From Margaritispora aquatica (lineage: Eukaryota > Ascomycota > Leotiomycetes > Helotiales > Discinellaceae), in contig VJWN01000001.1 in NCBI GenBank assembly GCA_007644065.1, forward strand, positions 1,006,340-1,070,339: a DNA stretch of 64,000 nucleotides, read 5' to 3'. The number at the start of each line of letters is the position of its first letter. The stretch's first letter is position 1. A program made the translations under genes and the position numbers. Positions 11,201-21,810 of this stretch are shown one piece after another. The notes beneath the pieces were generated by a model, which was given only the letters and a program-made list of their open reading frames with translations, was not told where the DNA came from and ran no database searches.

Positions 11201-12576
11201 AAGACATCTCGAGACTCGATCGAGGTGTATAAGCTCTGTTATCAGAATCTAAGCGCGATACCGGATGATAGTCGTGAACACTTCGTGTATTCCCAATGGC
11301 AGATCTGATTACATATTCGCTTTCATTTTCGATTGGCCAAGTACAGCGACTTGACTCGGATTCCTTGGTTAGGAAATACATACATGCGTGGGGAAAAACT
11401 GGCACGCCACTGCTTCACATTCAGCAAGTTAATTTGCTTCAATGTGAAAGTTGGTTGGGTTCGGGCTCTCCCTCACGGGCTCGCGGGGCAGCATTCAAAT
11501 GTCCCGCAGGTACTCACCGAATCCAGGATGATGCGGAGTGGCTTGATTTCCTTGAGGCCTCGTGATTGTTCTGGTGCTCCCAATCAAGCGAGTGCCGCAC
11601 AACCAGACGGGAGACTTACATTTAGCCGCTGAGAAGGCCATGATCCTGACCGATCTTGCTATATCATCCCTATTATGACAGGAGTCTCTCACCTGTAAGC
11701 ATGCTTATTCGCTAGGCTTCACGTTTCGGATGAGCACCATCTTACCGATGCATGGAAACACAAAGGCTGGGTTGCAATTGCGGCGATTTGTCTCTTTTCA
11801 GCCATCTTTTCCGATCCCAATTGTCACACTCACGAGACTACGTACAATGTTTACATCCTCTTGTCTACTGTAATTGATGTGAGCTTGAATCTGAACCAAG
11901 TTTCGCTGTCTATGAGCGAGCTCTTAATTGATATCCTGTGAGATGAAAGGTAACCAACAGCACACAGAAATATCAAACAACAATCATAGCAAAACAACCT
12001 CAATTCTTCAGGCGTTATTCTACGAATCTCCTCTTGTTATGATTTCTTCACATCCATCTTATCGGCTGAAGCATCAATTAACTACATACCTCAAGCCAAC
12101 TGTTTTTCATCTCGTAAGATCAACGACATACCATTGTTCTTGAAATCGAGATGTTGCAATGAGCAAAGCTCCGATTTTGACAGAACTTTAGTCCCATTAC
12201 GTTGTGCTGACAGGATGGACCTCTTTACTGCTCAGCATCAAGAGAAGCATACCTTGGAGGTAGAGCCAGCTATCAACGTTATCTCTACGTCAAGATTTTA
12301 CTTGGAACACTATAGTGAAATCTTTGGATAAACTACCAGATCATTCAATGCTCCTATTTTCCGAACTGCTAACGTGTTTCATAGGTCCGCTGGCATTCGA
12401 TATACCAATTACAAGTCGAGTGTGCTGACGCGTTCTCTAAGCGCCCTCGAAACACACATACTTTGCTCTAAACGCCCAGCACCACAACAACACCCGTCCT
12501 CCCTATTCCATTCTCTACTTGGACAGCTACTCTACTACCAATTCTCAGAGCTTCATCGGATCACTTGCATAATCTT
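8292..12576. other. Gene-poor stretch
   Basis: 4.3 kb with only short overlapping open frames on both strands, none with a recognisable domain or a believable exon chain. I saw no transposon ends, long repeats or RNA genes. A search with transcripts from a related species could reveal short-exon genes I cannot detect by eye. Confidence 0.5.
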
Positions 12577-12994
12577 TTAATAGATCGAGGGTTTACCATG
12601 AGCTTCCCACCACGCCAGGCTTTTGTACCTGCAGTACCGTTCATGACATGCATGAGCAACCTCAGCCAGCGTCTCGCCAGAGAACCTTACTTGCTGTCCT
12701 GCAGAGTATATCTGCATGCTCATCGGAACACAGCAGTGTTCTAGATCAGCGCGTGGGTACCAGATTGGGCTTTTGATGCTGCCGAACCTGGAGGAGAGGC
12801 ACGAGATGATCAGAGACGTCATAAGGCTGATGTTGATGATTTATGTGGCAATAAGCGCCCATGCAGGTACTTGCCAACATCGCAAACCTCGTGGGTTTAC
12901 GAGGCTGGCGCTTGAAATTTACCCATTGAAGCGCCATCACCCCCGGCTTCAACAGAGAGAAGAGGACCACAAAGCCAACTGCCATGGCGATCAT
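12577..12994 (-). CDS. Candidate small secreted cysteine protein
   Basis: Predicted two-exon gene (12994-12888, 12787-12577; 105 residues). The start begins MIAMAVGFVVLFSLL, a short hydrophobic leader with a plausible signal-peptidase site after Val-Met-Ala (residues 19-21). The proposed intron uses donor GTTTGC and a pyrimidine-rich acceptor ending CTCCAG; phases agree (2). The mature part has four cysteines (54, 55, 83, 88), a pattern YSAGQQVRFSGETLAEVAHA, and several Trp residues near the end. The spacing of aromatic residue, Gly, Phe, then a helix ending Ala-Cys resembles small fungal RNase-like secreted proteins, where a Cys is usual in place of the Ser of this YSAG. A competing donor (GTAAAT, after Trp24) would give a very short product. 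It sits alone in a gene-poor stretch, as effector genes often do. Secretion is well suggested; gene reality and class are inference. Confidence 0.35.
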
Positions 12995-14601
12995 GCTAAA
13001 TGGGAGCGCAAACGTTAGTTGTTAGTGGGAAGGCTTGTTGACTATTGGTCAAAACTGCTGTTCCAACAGTCAAGGCCTGCTCGGCAGACTAAGGTTAATC
13101 TCGGAGTTTTAGGAATAACCACCATCTCATCACATTGCTTGAGGTACAGATCTTGCAAGCCTACCTGCGAGATATCACGTTCTTAATCTTGAAGTTGCCG
13201 ATGTGTGGAGGCACGGGGTATATTTAGAAGTCTGTTGGGCTTTATTCAGACGTCCAGTGGGTTCCAAATACCAAATATGGGTATTTTGTCCCAGTGAAGT
13301 TCCTTCCCAGACGTTTATGGGGAGCATTTCCGACACTTGTTTCTTGCAAGTGCCGGTTTCAGAATTCCTCTGGCTGTTCTAGCGTTTAAGTACAAATCCC
13401 CAGTTTCGCCACTCAGTCTGGCTGGTTGGCTCGGGTCTGCTGCAAGACAGCGTCGCCAACTGACATGGAGCAGTCGACGATTGGGCAGTGTCTTCACAGC
13501 TAAACAATCTTGAATCTTTGATAAAGCTACTCCAGAACAAACGTCTCACTCTTGTTGACCTATGCAGGAACATAAGATTGCTTCGCAGCTTTGCGGGTAG
13601 GCGGGCTTGTTTGGTCGTAGACCGCTGTCAGTGGGCTTATGGATATGCAAGATAGAGATTGTGTGCAGGATCTTGCATTTATGGCATGCTATATTTGGGT
13701 ATGAGTTTATTTGCTCGTCCTAAATATAGTGCCGTCTTTTTCGGTACTGTTGGTGGCGACGCGTTCTGTACCCGAGAGACTTCGAAGTCGTAAACGCTTT
13801 ACTACCTTTCTGTTCCGGATCAAACAAGGACTGTGAGTAAAATACTCTGGGTATCTTTGGGACTCTCAGTGAGAGTCCCTGTCATCGTTGCCACGCGGCC
13901 AATCGAAAGTCAAGTTGGCCTGCGTCATCACCAAGAATGGGATCAATTTATGAGGATTCATAAGGACTGAACGGTATTTATATCTGAACCCCGGCTAGCA
14001 CTGTGGGAACATAGATTATAGTCTCAAGCTAAAAAGGCTTCCCGGACCCGAATGCCATTTTTCTGGTCAAGCAAGAGACTCAATAGAACCTTGCCAAGGG
14101 CGTGGAAGCTCGGTAGTTTTAAATATTCTAGATCTATCCACACAATGACAAAGCCAACCTTCTCAAGTCCTTGCAGGTCTGGCATTGGGACGATCGAATC
14201 CAATCTCACAAGCGTAAAATCACAGAAGTCACACCTTTGCAGCGTGAAATCATGGTATGCTGTTGTCCTGTTAAGAAATCGAGTGCCTTATGCATGCCTG
14301 TAGATTGATAGAAAAGAAATAATAGAGATGAACGAGCAATACTTTCTTACTCAAGCACCCGATTGGTAACCTTGGATTTCATTACATACATTTCTATTAA
14401 TCCCAATGGTATGACGCTCGCTAACTCATGAGTGAGGTACCACGAGCATCTTCACGATGTCATCGTGCCCAAAATTAAGCGAGAGCTACCCCAGCTCCTG
14501 CCTTTCCAAGTAACTTCTTACAACCACAACATCTGGAACATCATCTTTTTTACCCACCTACCTGCCAAGGCACGGATTCTAAGAAGACGCCTTAGTCCGC
14601 T
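12995..14601. other. Intergenic, nothing recognised
   Basis: 1.6 kb between the candidate secreted protein gene and the next plus-strand gene. Only short open frames without domains were seen. It presumably contains both promoters. Confidence 0.5.
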
Positions 14602-15617
14602 ATGGCACGTCACACAACGCGCCGTGTAAATGATCCTCAATCGGCTCCAGATGGTGTTAGCAGACCAACCAAGCATCACGAAAGACCCCGAGCTCCAGAG
14701 GCTTCACGGAAGCATGCGAAAGCAGCCCTAGAGACTCGCCACTCGCAGCGCTATGCTCAAAAGATAGATAGACGAGAGGCTTCTCCCAGAGTTGCTCGCA
14801 ACGGCATGTTTTCTCAGCGCGAAAATGTCTCCACTGCTGTGTTGTTCAAGCGGGATCACAGAAGCCGGAGATCAGACAAGAGAAATCGTCGAGAGGAAGA
14901 GGAGGTTCCAAAAGTTATTGTTGATTTTGATAGTTAGTATCACAAGTTGTCATCCGCGGGACTGAGCTGATGGGGTTTAGATGGTCTCAAGGAAGCACGT
15001 TGGGCTATCAGCGACAAGACTCGAGACACTTTCGACAAAGTGTACGCAAACTTCACTCAGCGAATCGACAAGGTCGAGAAGACGGATAGGGAATTCTTTA
15101 ATAACGCTTCTCACAGAGCATCCCTTCTATCTGCTCCCCTGGCAGAGGAGAAGCTCGAGATAAACGTTAGACGCAACGGCGAGCAAACAACTGAGATTGT
15201 CCAGATCGGCGACCGCGTCTCGAATTTTAGAAAGCTAGTAGATACAGAGGAGCAGAAGCTGACTGATCTTTGGAAACAGTGGGATGAATTACAGGAGGAT
15301 TATATCAAGCTTGGTGTGGAAGTCCTTGGTGCGCAGAAATTTGGCGACAACGCTGCCCCGTATAAGGATCTACCAGGTGGATATATGAAAGATATGGAGA
15401 ACTGGAAGTTGGAGCATGAGACCAGTATTGAGGAGATTGATGATGAGATTGAGGGTATTGGAGTTAAGATCATGCACAAGATGAGAACAACGGAAAAGGT
15501 AAGCCTCTTGCTGCAGGTCTGCAGGTCCAGTTACGATTGCTAATGACTTCTTGATAGCAACTAGATGCTTCTGCGAAGAAAGAGCAAGCTCGACTGCTGC
15601 AGGCTATTATGGAGTAG
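14602..15617 (+). CDS. Unrecognised coiled-coil protein
   Basis: Three exons (14602-14932, 14981-15498, 15558-15617) give 302 residues with good GT-AG introns of 48 and 59 nt and consistent phases (1, 0). The first ~105 residues are strongly basic and low in complexity, rich in Arg, Lys, His and Ser, with an EEEEV run near residue 100. The rest is highly charged and helical: heptad-like stretches around IDKVEKTDREFF, RVSNFRKLVDTEEQKLTDLW and EEIDDEIEGIG suggest coiled coils. The last exon adds a short Lys/Gln-rich helix (QLDASAKKEQARLLQ). There is no signal peptide or membrane segment. The basic tail plus coiled coil would fit a nuclear or chromatin/kinetochore-type scaffold, but this is only a guess from composition; I do not recognise the family. 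Confidence 0.75.
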
Positions 15618-17087
15618 GTACTTTGGGCACTTTTATTGGCAGTTACGAGTATGTTCCCAACGAAGAGGAGAAAGACGACATTTATGTTTGGCTTGGGCAA
15701 CACTATCACATATTTGGCACATCACTTGCAGATATATTTGCTAGCAAAGAATTGTTTCTTAGCTAGCTATAATAACTGAATTTTCAATTACATTTAAATC
15801 CGAAATCTCAATCCAATAGATTATTGTGCCGCATTCCAACCACATAAGACCAAATAATCAGCAGACCGTGAAGCTATTTCATGCTCTTAGATTAAGCCAG
15901 ATCAATATTGAAGTAATCTGATTCCAATCCAGCACCTCGTAAGGAGTGGCCTTTTCGAGATCACTCCAATGTATCAAGAGATTACAAAGTGTTCCAGGCA
16001 GAACTCTTTGTCCTCAGGATGCAAAACTGACTTTACTTATTAAGTGCTAATTTTTCCAAGATTGTAGGTTGCACCTCTTTCAAAAGTTGGTGGGGACACA
16101 AATAAACTTGACCCCGGGACGAAATTCCTGGGACAACATACGTAGCCAAGTTGTGAAGTTCGACTATTCGATGGGCTGTGAATCTGGCCGTCTGAATATG
16201 TGAGGGAGGGTTGTAAAGGCTGTGAGTCGGTGATGCCGAAAATTTCCAAAGCATTTCCGATCCAATCTTCACTTGAAGACGAGTTGTGAGACCTGATTAG
16301 AACACGGATAAATCCGACCAGGCTTCGCGCTTCCACATCTCCAAAAACAACGCTCTAGAACCTTTGATCCAAAACCTGCGTCTCGGGACAGTTTGTGTTC
16401 CAAAGGCACGGATTGTAGATCAAGGGTTCTCGAATGTCGTTTGGAGATGTGAAATCGTGGAGCCTGATGCGGTTTTATCTATGTTCCCTAATCGAGAGGC
16501 AGATCGTAGATCAAAAGTTCTTGGGTGTCTTTGGGATGCGAGACTGATGTTCGATATTCCGAGTAAGGGGCATGATTTCCAGACTATAAGGAGTGTATTT
16601 TCCTCGGTAGCGAATGAAGGGAGCGAATCCAAATATTGTAAAGACAGTCTCTTTGTTTAATGGCGTTTTAAACATCTTTCGATGTCCAAAAAAACGACAG
16701 CAGATGACCAGAGCAAATGACTTCAAAGAGAGCGGTTGTTTTTTTGGTTGATTATTTTCCGTTTTCACCTTTTTTTTTCCCCAATGAGTGCAGGTATAGA
16801 AGAAAAATCTTGCCGACAACAAAAATGTCCTCAGAATTGGTGAGCCAGAGATTCCAGTACGTGTCGACATACTGACTTCTCGGGGGTCCAACGAGGCCCA
16901 GATGGGTTGCATTGCAACAGCGCATGTTGCGAATGTATGCTCAGATCAGGTTATAAGTCTGATCCGGCACCTCAAGTCAGGGCGTTAGTCTAACCTGGCG
17001 TTTCCAACTCAGGACTTGAGGTCTGAATCTGAAATCTGAAGAATATCTACGATTTTTCTTTCAAGGCAATACTTCTAAAAGAGAGAA
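15618..17087. other. Intergenic; possible decayed reading frame inside
   Basis: 1.5 kb between a plus-strand and a minus-strand gene that converge. On the minus strand, between about 16640 and 16330, protein-like sequence is interrupted by a TGA and cannot be joined cleanly. It may be a decayed gene or chance. Confidence 0.4.
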
Positions 17088-17832
17088 CTACGAATTCTCT
17101 GTCACACATACGCGACGAAAGATATCCCCAGCCTCGAATCTGAGGTTTCGAGCACGACGACGATCCTCGGCGTGACGAATTGCAGCAGCGAAATCACTGG
17201 CCTGCGTGGCGTCGTAAAAAGGATCCTGGCAGTGGTCCCAATGCGTGGGATTCTCCTTGGTCAGAAACAGGCAGAAGCAAAGCGAGTCGTTGGGGCTGAC
17301 GCCCATATATCGTGGCCATTTTTTCCTGATACCGTTTCTGGTTTCGCTAACACAGAAGGGATACTTAACGCGCGTGAGGGTGCCGTCTCTATTGAGAAGA
17401 GTAAGAAAGTTATGTGTTAGCTGAGGTTCCGGTCGTATGCGTTTGTCGGAATGCTCGAAATTCGTCGATCTTGAGAACGAGCTTTTGAAGGAGGAGGATG
17501 GGAAGGCAAAACGACGCCAGAATCACTTACTGGCCATCCATAGCCCATCCAGTCGGGTGGTAGTTCCCCTCTACACCACCTTCGATGGGATAGCGTTTGG
17601 ATCGCTCAATCTCAACCTCACACGTCTTGTCGTGCTCTAGACTGCCGACGTCTACACACTCGCACTTAAAGGTTTTGGGCTTCTTGGCCGCCTCGATGCT
17701 TGTTTCAATGATTGCTTCAATGAAGTGTATCAATTTGCTCAATATCTGACCCATTGTGTTGTTTGAAATGGCTGGTCCACTTGAATCTGGTGATGTTGTG
17801 AGGGGATTGACAACGTTGGATGTCAATGACAT
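17088..17832 (-). CDS. Unrecognised protein with a cysteine-bearing C-terminal half
   Basis: Two exons (17832-17531, 17388-17088) give 200 residues. The donor is a perfect GTAAGT, the acceptor CTCAATAG, and phase 2 is kept across a 142-nt intron. The start ATG at 17832 opens a Ser/Asn/Pro-rich segment, followed by a helix (MGQILSKLIHFIEAIIETSI) and then a segment with paired cysteines (KCECVDVG, KTCEVEIE). After the junction come YPFCVSETRNGIRKKWPRYM, SLCFCLFL and HWDHCQDPFYDATQASDF. The eight Cys and many aromatic residues suggest a compact fold, but there is no signal peptide, so a cytosolic or nuclear place is likely. I do not know the family. The join creates the smooth sequence GWAMDGQDGTLTRV, which supports the model. 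Confidence 0.65.
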
Positions 17833-20180
17833 TTGAGAAAAGTTTCGATCACCAAGTTGTCCAGTATGACATTACGATAGAATATTTATTAGCGTAGGGC
17901 TAACAACTAGAGCATGCTTTGGCGAGGGGGCGTTGAGGGGCTTTCGGATGAGGGCGGTAGCTTCCATCTATTGAATGAGCCAAGGCCAGTAAGTTATGAA
18001 CCCTATCTACGAACATCACCTTTTATGTCTTGAATTGTAGATGTTTTTTTCACCCTGGAATCAACTCAAAGTATGGATTCGGGTCTACTTGTTCTCCTAA
18101 GCCTGCGTATCGCCCATGCGTGTTATGTGAGCCATATCCGAGCATATCCGAGCTCATGGAAACACTCGGAATTCTCAACGGTATCGCAACACAATAATAG
18201 GCTTGTATCTACTCTATATGTACCACAAGAATCTTTCCATTTATCTCATGACGAGGGAGGAGACGTCTAAGATTCGCTAATAACCTGAAGTTTAATGAAC
18301 CCCGGCAGAACAGGATGTTTCCGCTAGCCTTGACCTACCCACCCATCACTTCCAAGCTCGAAACCCTATACGCTCGAAATCTCATGACAGTATGCTCTGT
18401 AGGAGCTATATTTTGGCATGCTTTTATCATGTAAGACGAGAAGACCTCTAGGAGACGATTGTCATTTTCACGGACGAAGGGTGAGGAGATCAGGAGGTTG
18501 AGAAAAGTGTTATGACTTGTCCGTAAATTGTATGACACAACGTCGTTGTCCATTCTCTGCACAGAGACGCAGAATTGCTGCTCCCAGAATGCATTTATAC
18601 ACCACCAAGTAATGGCATGGTCGCTGAGCGAAGTCTCACTCATCATAATTTGCCTTGCAAGAGCCTTCAAAGTTGGAAGCATGATTTGTGCTACCATTTG
18701 GAGACACAACTAATGAGAGATGGTTTCTTCGAGAAACGTGATGTGTATGATTCGTATAACACAGCATGTGGCCAAGCAACTTAGCTAATAAGTGTTCGTC
18801 GGTTGTGGTTGTATTCGGCAGCAGTGATTATTGCACATCCACCACCTAAAACTCCAAACATCATGCCCTCAGATGAGATTGATTCGAACCTCCGAGTCCG
18901 AGTTACAAGTTTGAGTGCCTTGTGATCGGTAACTCGATTCGTGGCCACTTGATCTCATCAAGTCGCTTGCTTTCGCAATGTTATTCGCTGAACACGCGCA
19001 GCTGATATATTGTGAGACACTTACTCGGTGATGAGACTAGTTGACACATGAAATGAAGTAGTTAGTGATACAGAAGTCAATGTTATTGTTTCTATCGTAG
19101 GATTCGCTCAGATTCTAACCTTGTTCCAGTACCAAATATCTGTAAAGTGAAAGCGTACATTACCTACCTATGATAGGCAAGGTAACGGAGCTCGCTTACG
19201 TCACGTTTAAGATCTTGGGTGATTTCTCCTTACTTACATGGGATTCTTTTCAATGGCAGGGTGTGTTTCAGCTTGATCATAAGGTTCATATCAGATTTAC
19301 ATAAGACATATAACATGGAGTTTGTGACTACTATAATCGTAGTTTGCCACTTCGCAATTTAGCCTCCCTCGTCCTTTAATCCTCGCCAACTTTCCCAAAT
19401 AGGTCAATAAGCACTAGCTTGAGGTGTTGAGTATATCTTCAAGTTTATCAAAAGCGAGAGGTGAAAGGAATGGAAGGATCTGTTCCAAAAGCTGTGGCAT
19501 GAGGTGTTTGCACTTTGAGATGACGTTGACCCAACACGTGATGCCAACTCTCGCTTGAACAAAGCCCGTGCCAAACCGATCATAGCCGGGCTGCGACAGG
19601 GAAATTTCCGCTGTTTAGATTTTGACACGGAAGGGCGCACCTTACAAGATCAATAATCAATAAAGCAGGTACTTTGGATTGTCCCTCGAAAATGCCAATT
19701 CTCTTTCCCCATCATCGTCTTACGATTTCACTGCGATATCGGATGCATCAGAGGATAATGGTCATGGATGTCAATGTAACATCAATCCAGTGATCTTCGG
19801 ATACCCCGCGAAATCTAAGGTGCTTGATGGTTTGAGTCAGTATAATTTCCCCTTTACTACACAATTGATACCACAGCACTTCATCCCGTGAGGTCAACTC
19901 GGACTGTTAGACTGCGGCTTGATATGGAGCTCGGATATCAGTGGATACAACGGATGCAATGGATGGAAGTATCTGCAAAAAACTTCTGGAGCAATTCTTT
20001 CTGGACCCTGAAAAGATTATGCAATGCAAGGCAAAGGCGAAACTGTCATTGACTGTCACCGTCACTTTCTGTCTTGTTTCGCGATTTTTTGCAGGAACCC
20101 GGGAAAAGCTATCAGTTTTAGCGCCCCTTTGCTCCCAAGAAACGGGTCCGGTGTTTACGGGGCCAAGATTAATGTGCTTG

Positions 20181-20187
20181 TGACTCA
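20181..20187 (+). promoter_or_regulatory. Gcn4/Cpc1-type site TGACTCA
   Basis: A perfect TGACTCA lies 179 bases before the aminotransferase start codon and about 57 bases before a TATA box. This is the consensus of the bZIP activators of general amino-acid control (Gcn4, CPC1, CpcA), and branched-chain amino-acid genes are known targets. Direct binding here is inference. Confidence 0.6.
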
Positions 20188-20243
20188 AGTACAAAGTCAA
20201 TGGGTTTGTCTCCTCTCATTTATTCTATTCTCGACCAATTCTC

Positions 20244-20250
20244 TATATAA
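20244..20250 (+). promoter_or_regulatory. TATA box, TATATAA
   Basis: A canonical TATATAA 116 bases upstream of the aminotransferase ATG, at a believable distance for a core promoter with a leader of some 50-90 nt. Confidence 0.55.
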
Positions 20251-20365
20251 CTGTGCAACCATCCCTCGCACCCCTTCATTCTTTCAGTTGAACACAACAA
20301 AGACTTTTGGATCTATTTATTATATCCTCATACCTCAATTGAACAAGAAGTACTAAAACTACACA

Positions 20366-21810
20366 ATGGCACCATCTGCAATCACTCCTCCTCGCGAGGT
20401 TCAGCAAACTGCTGAGCTGACCGCTGCTGCTGTGGCCGAGAAGCTGGCCAAAACTGGTCCAGCTCCAGGAAGCCAGACAAAGTGAGTGTTCAATAGATTT
20501 CCTATCAATCTTTGTGGTCTAAACTACTATATCCTTTGACCCAATTGTCTAACAAACCACAGGGGCGCTCTCAAGCCTCTCGATGCCTCCAAGTTGAAGT
20601 TCACCCGAAACACATCTCCCATGACGGTACCAGATCACGATGATCCAAATGCCATGTTCTCTCAGTGTACCGATCACATGGTCACGGCAGTTTGGAAAGC
20701 AGGTATTGGCTGGGATGCCCCTGAATTGCGTCCATACGGCAATTTATCCCTTGCGCCAACTGCATCATGCTTGCACTACGCCACTGAATGTTTCGAAGGC
20801 ATGAAGCTCTACCGTGGCTACGATGGAAAGGTATGTCTCGCTCTAGAATTTAATTGAGCCCAACCTGATATATTGCAGCTCCGCCTTTTCCGCCCAGACT
20901 GCAACGCACAGCGTATGCTTATCTCGTCCACACGCATCGCTCTTCCCGGTTTTGATCCGGTTGAGCTTGAGAAGCTGATCAAAGAACTTGTTGCAACTGA
21001 TGGTGCAAAATGGCTACCTGCTTCTCGCAAAGGTACTAACATCTACCTCCGTCCAACCATGATCGGCTCCGCAGGTGCCCTTGGTGTCTCCTCTCCTAAG
21101 GAAGCCACCCTTTTCGTTATCTGCACATTCATGCCATCGCTCAGCCAGCCAGAAGGATTGAGACTACTCGCTTCCGCTGATGGCGTACGTGCATGGCCTG
21201 GTGGATTCGGATATGCCAAGGTCGGAGCAAACTATGGCCCAACCTTGATGGCTAACCAGGAGGCGCAAGCCAGAGGCTACCATCAAGTGCTTTGGTTGTT
21301 GGATGGCCAGGTCACAGAAGCTGGTGCTAGCAACTTCTTCATTGTGTGGAGGACAAAGGAGGGCAAGTTGCAGCTTGTTACTGCTCCACTGGGCGACAAG
21401 GTTATCCTGGACGGTGTCACCCGACGCAGTATCATCCAGCTTGCACGCGAGCGTTTGTCAATTGAGGCTGCTAAGGAGGATGTCGAGCCATTGGAGATTG
21501 TGGAGAGGAAGTTTACAATGGATGATGTTGCTGAGGCTGTCAAGGAGGGCCGCGTTGTAGAAGCTTTTGCTGCTGGCACTGCTGTAAGTTTTCCCTTTTC
21601 ATTACGCGGGGTGCATTTTTACATTATGCTAATTACTAATAGTACTTCGTCTGCCCTGTCTCTGCAATCTCATACAAGGACGAGGACCTCGCCATTCCAA
21701 TGTCTCAAGGACACACTGGACAATATGCTGGTTTGATCAAGACTTGGCTCACGGATATCATGTACGGCAACGAGCAGCACGAGTGGGGTGTTGTGGTTGA
21801 GGAGAAGTAA
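20366..21810 (+). CDS. Branched-chain amino acid aminotransferase
   Basis: Four exons (20366-20481, 20563-20830, 20879-21583, 21643-21810) encode 418 residues, normal for fungal BCATs. The enzyme is a class IV PLP protein that swaps the amino group between Leu, Ile or Val and 2-oxoglutarate, the last step of their synthesis and first of their breakdown. Seen: the substrate-side segment YATECFEGMKLYRG, the PLP lysine in FGYAKVGANYG (Lys ~242), the family signature EAGASNFF (~275-282), and the C-terminal LIKTWLTDIMYG. The N-terminus (MAPSAITPPREVQQTAELTA) is not an obvious mitochondrial presequence, so the cytosolic (Bat2-like) form is more likely, though this is not certain. An upstream TGACTCA suggests general amino-acid control. 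Confidence 0.95.

Larger units (their letters stand above)
17833..20365. other. Intergenic; right end holds the aminotransferase promoter
   Basis: 2.5 kb with no supported exon. The minus-strand gene on the left and the aminotransferase on the right diverge from it. Apart from the promoter elements listed separately, I see nothing. Confidence 0.5.

Noticed and set aside
16330..16640. Protein-like minus-strand sequence with one internal TGA
   Set aside because: It could be a pseudogene, but the frame before and after the stop cannot be joined to a start or to the next frame, and no homologue comes to mind.
18878..18901. B-box-like GATTCGAACC (minus strand GGTTCGAATC), a possible tRNA
   Set aside because: The flanks cannot form a T-arm stem, and no A box or acceptor stem is present. 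No tRNA was found elsewhere by eye either.
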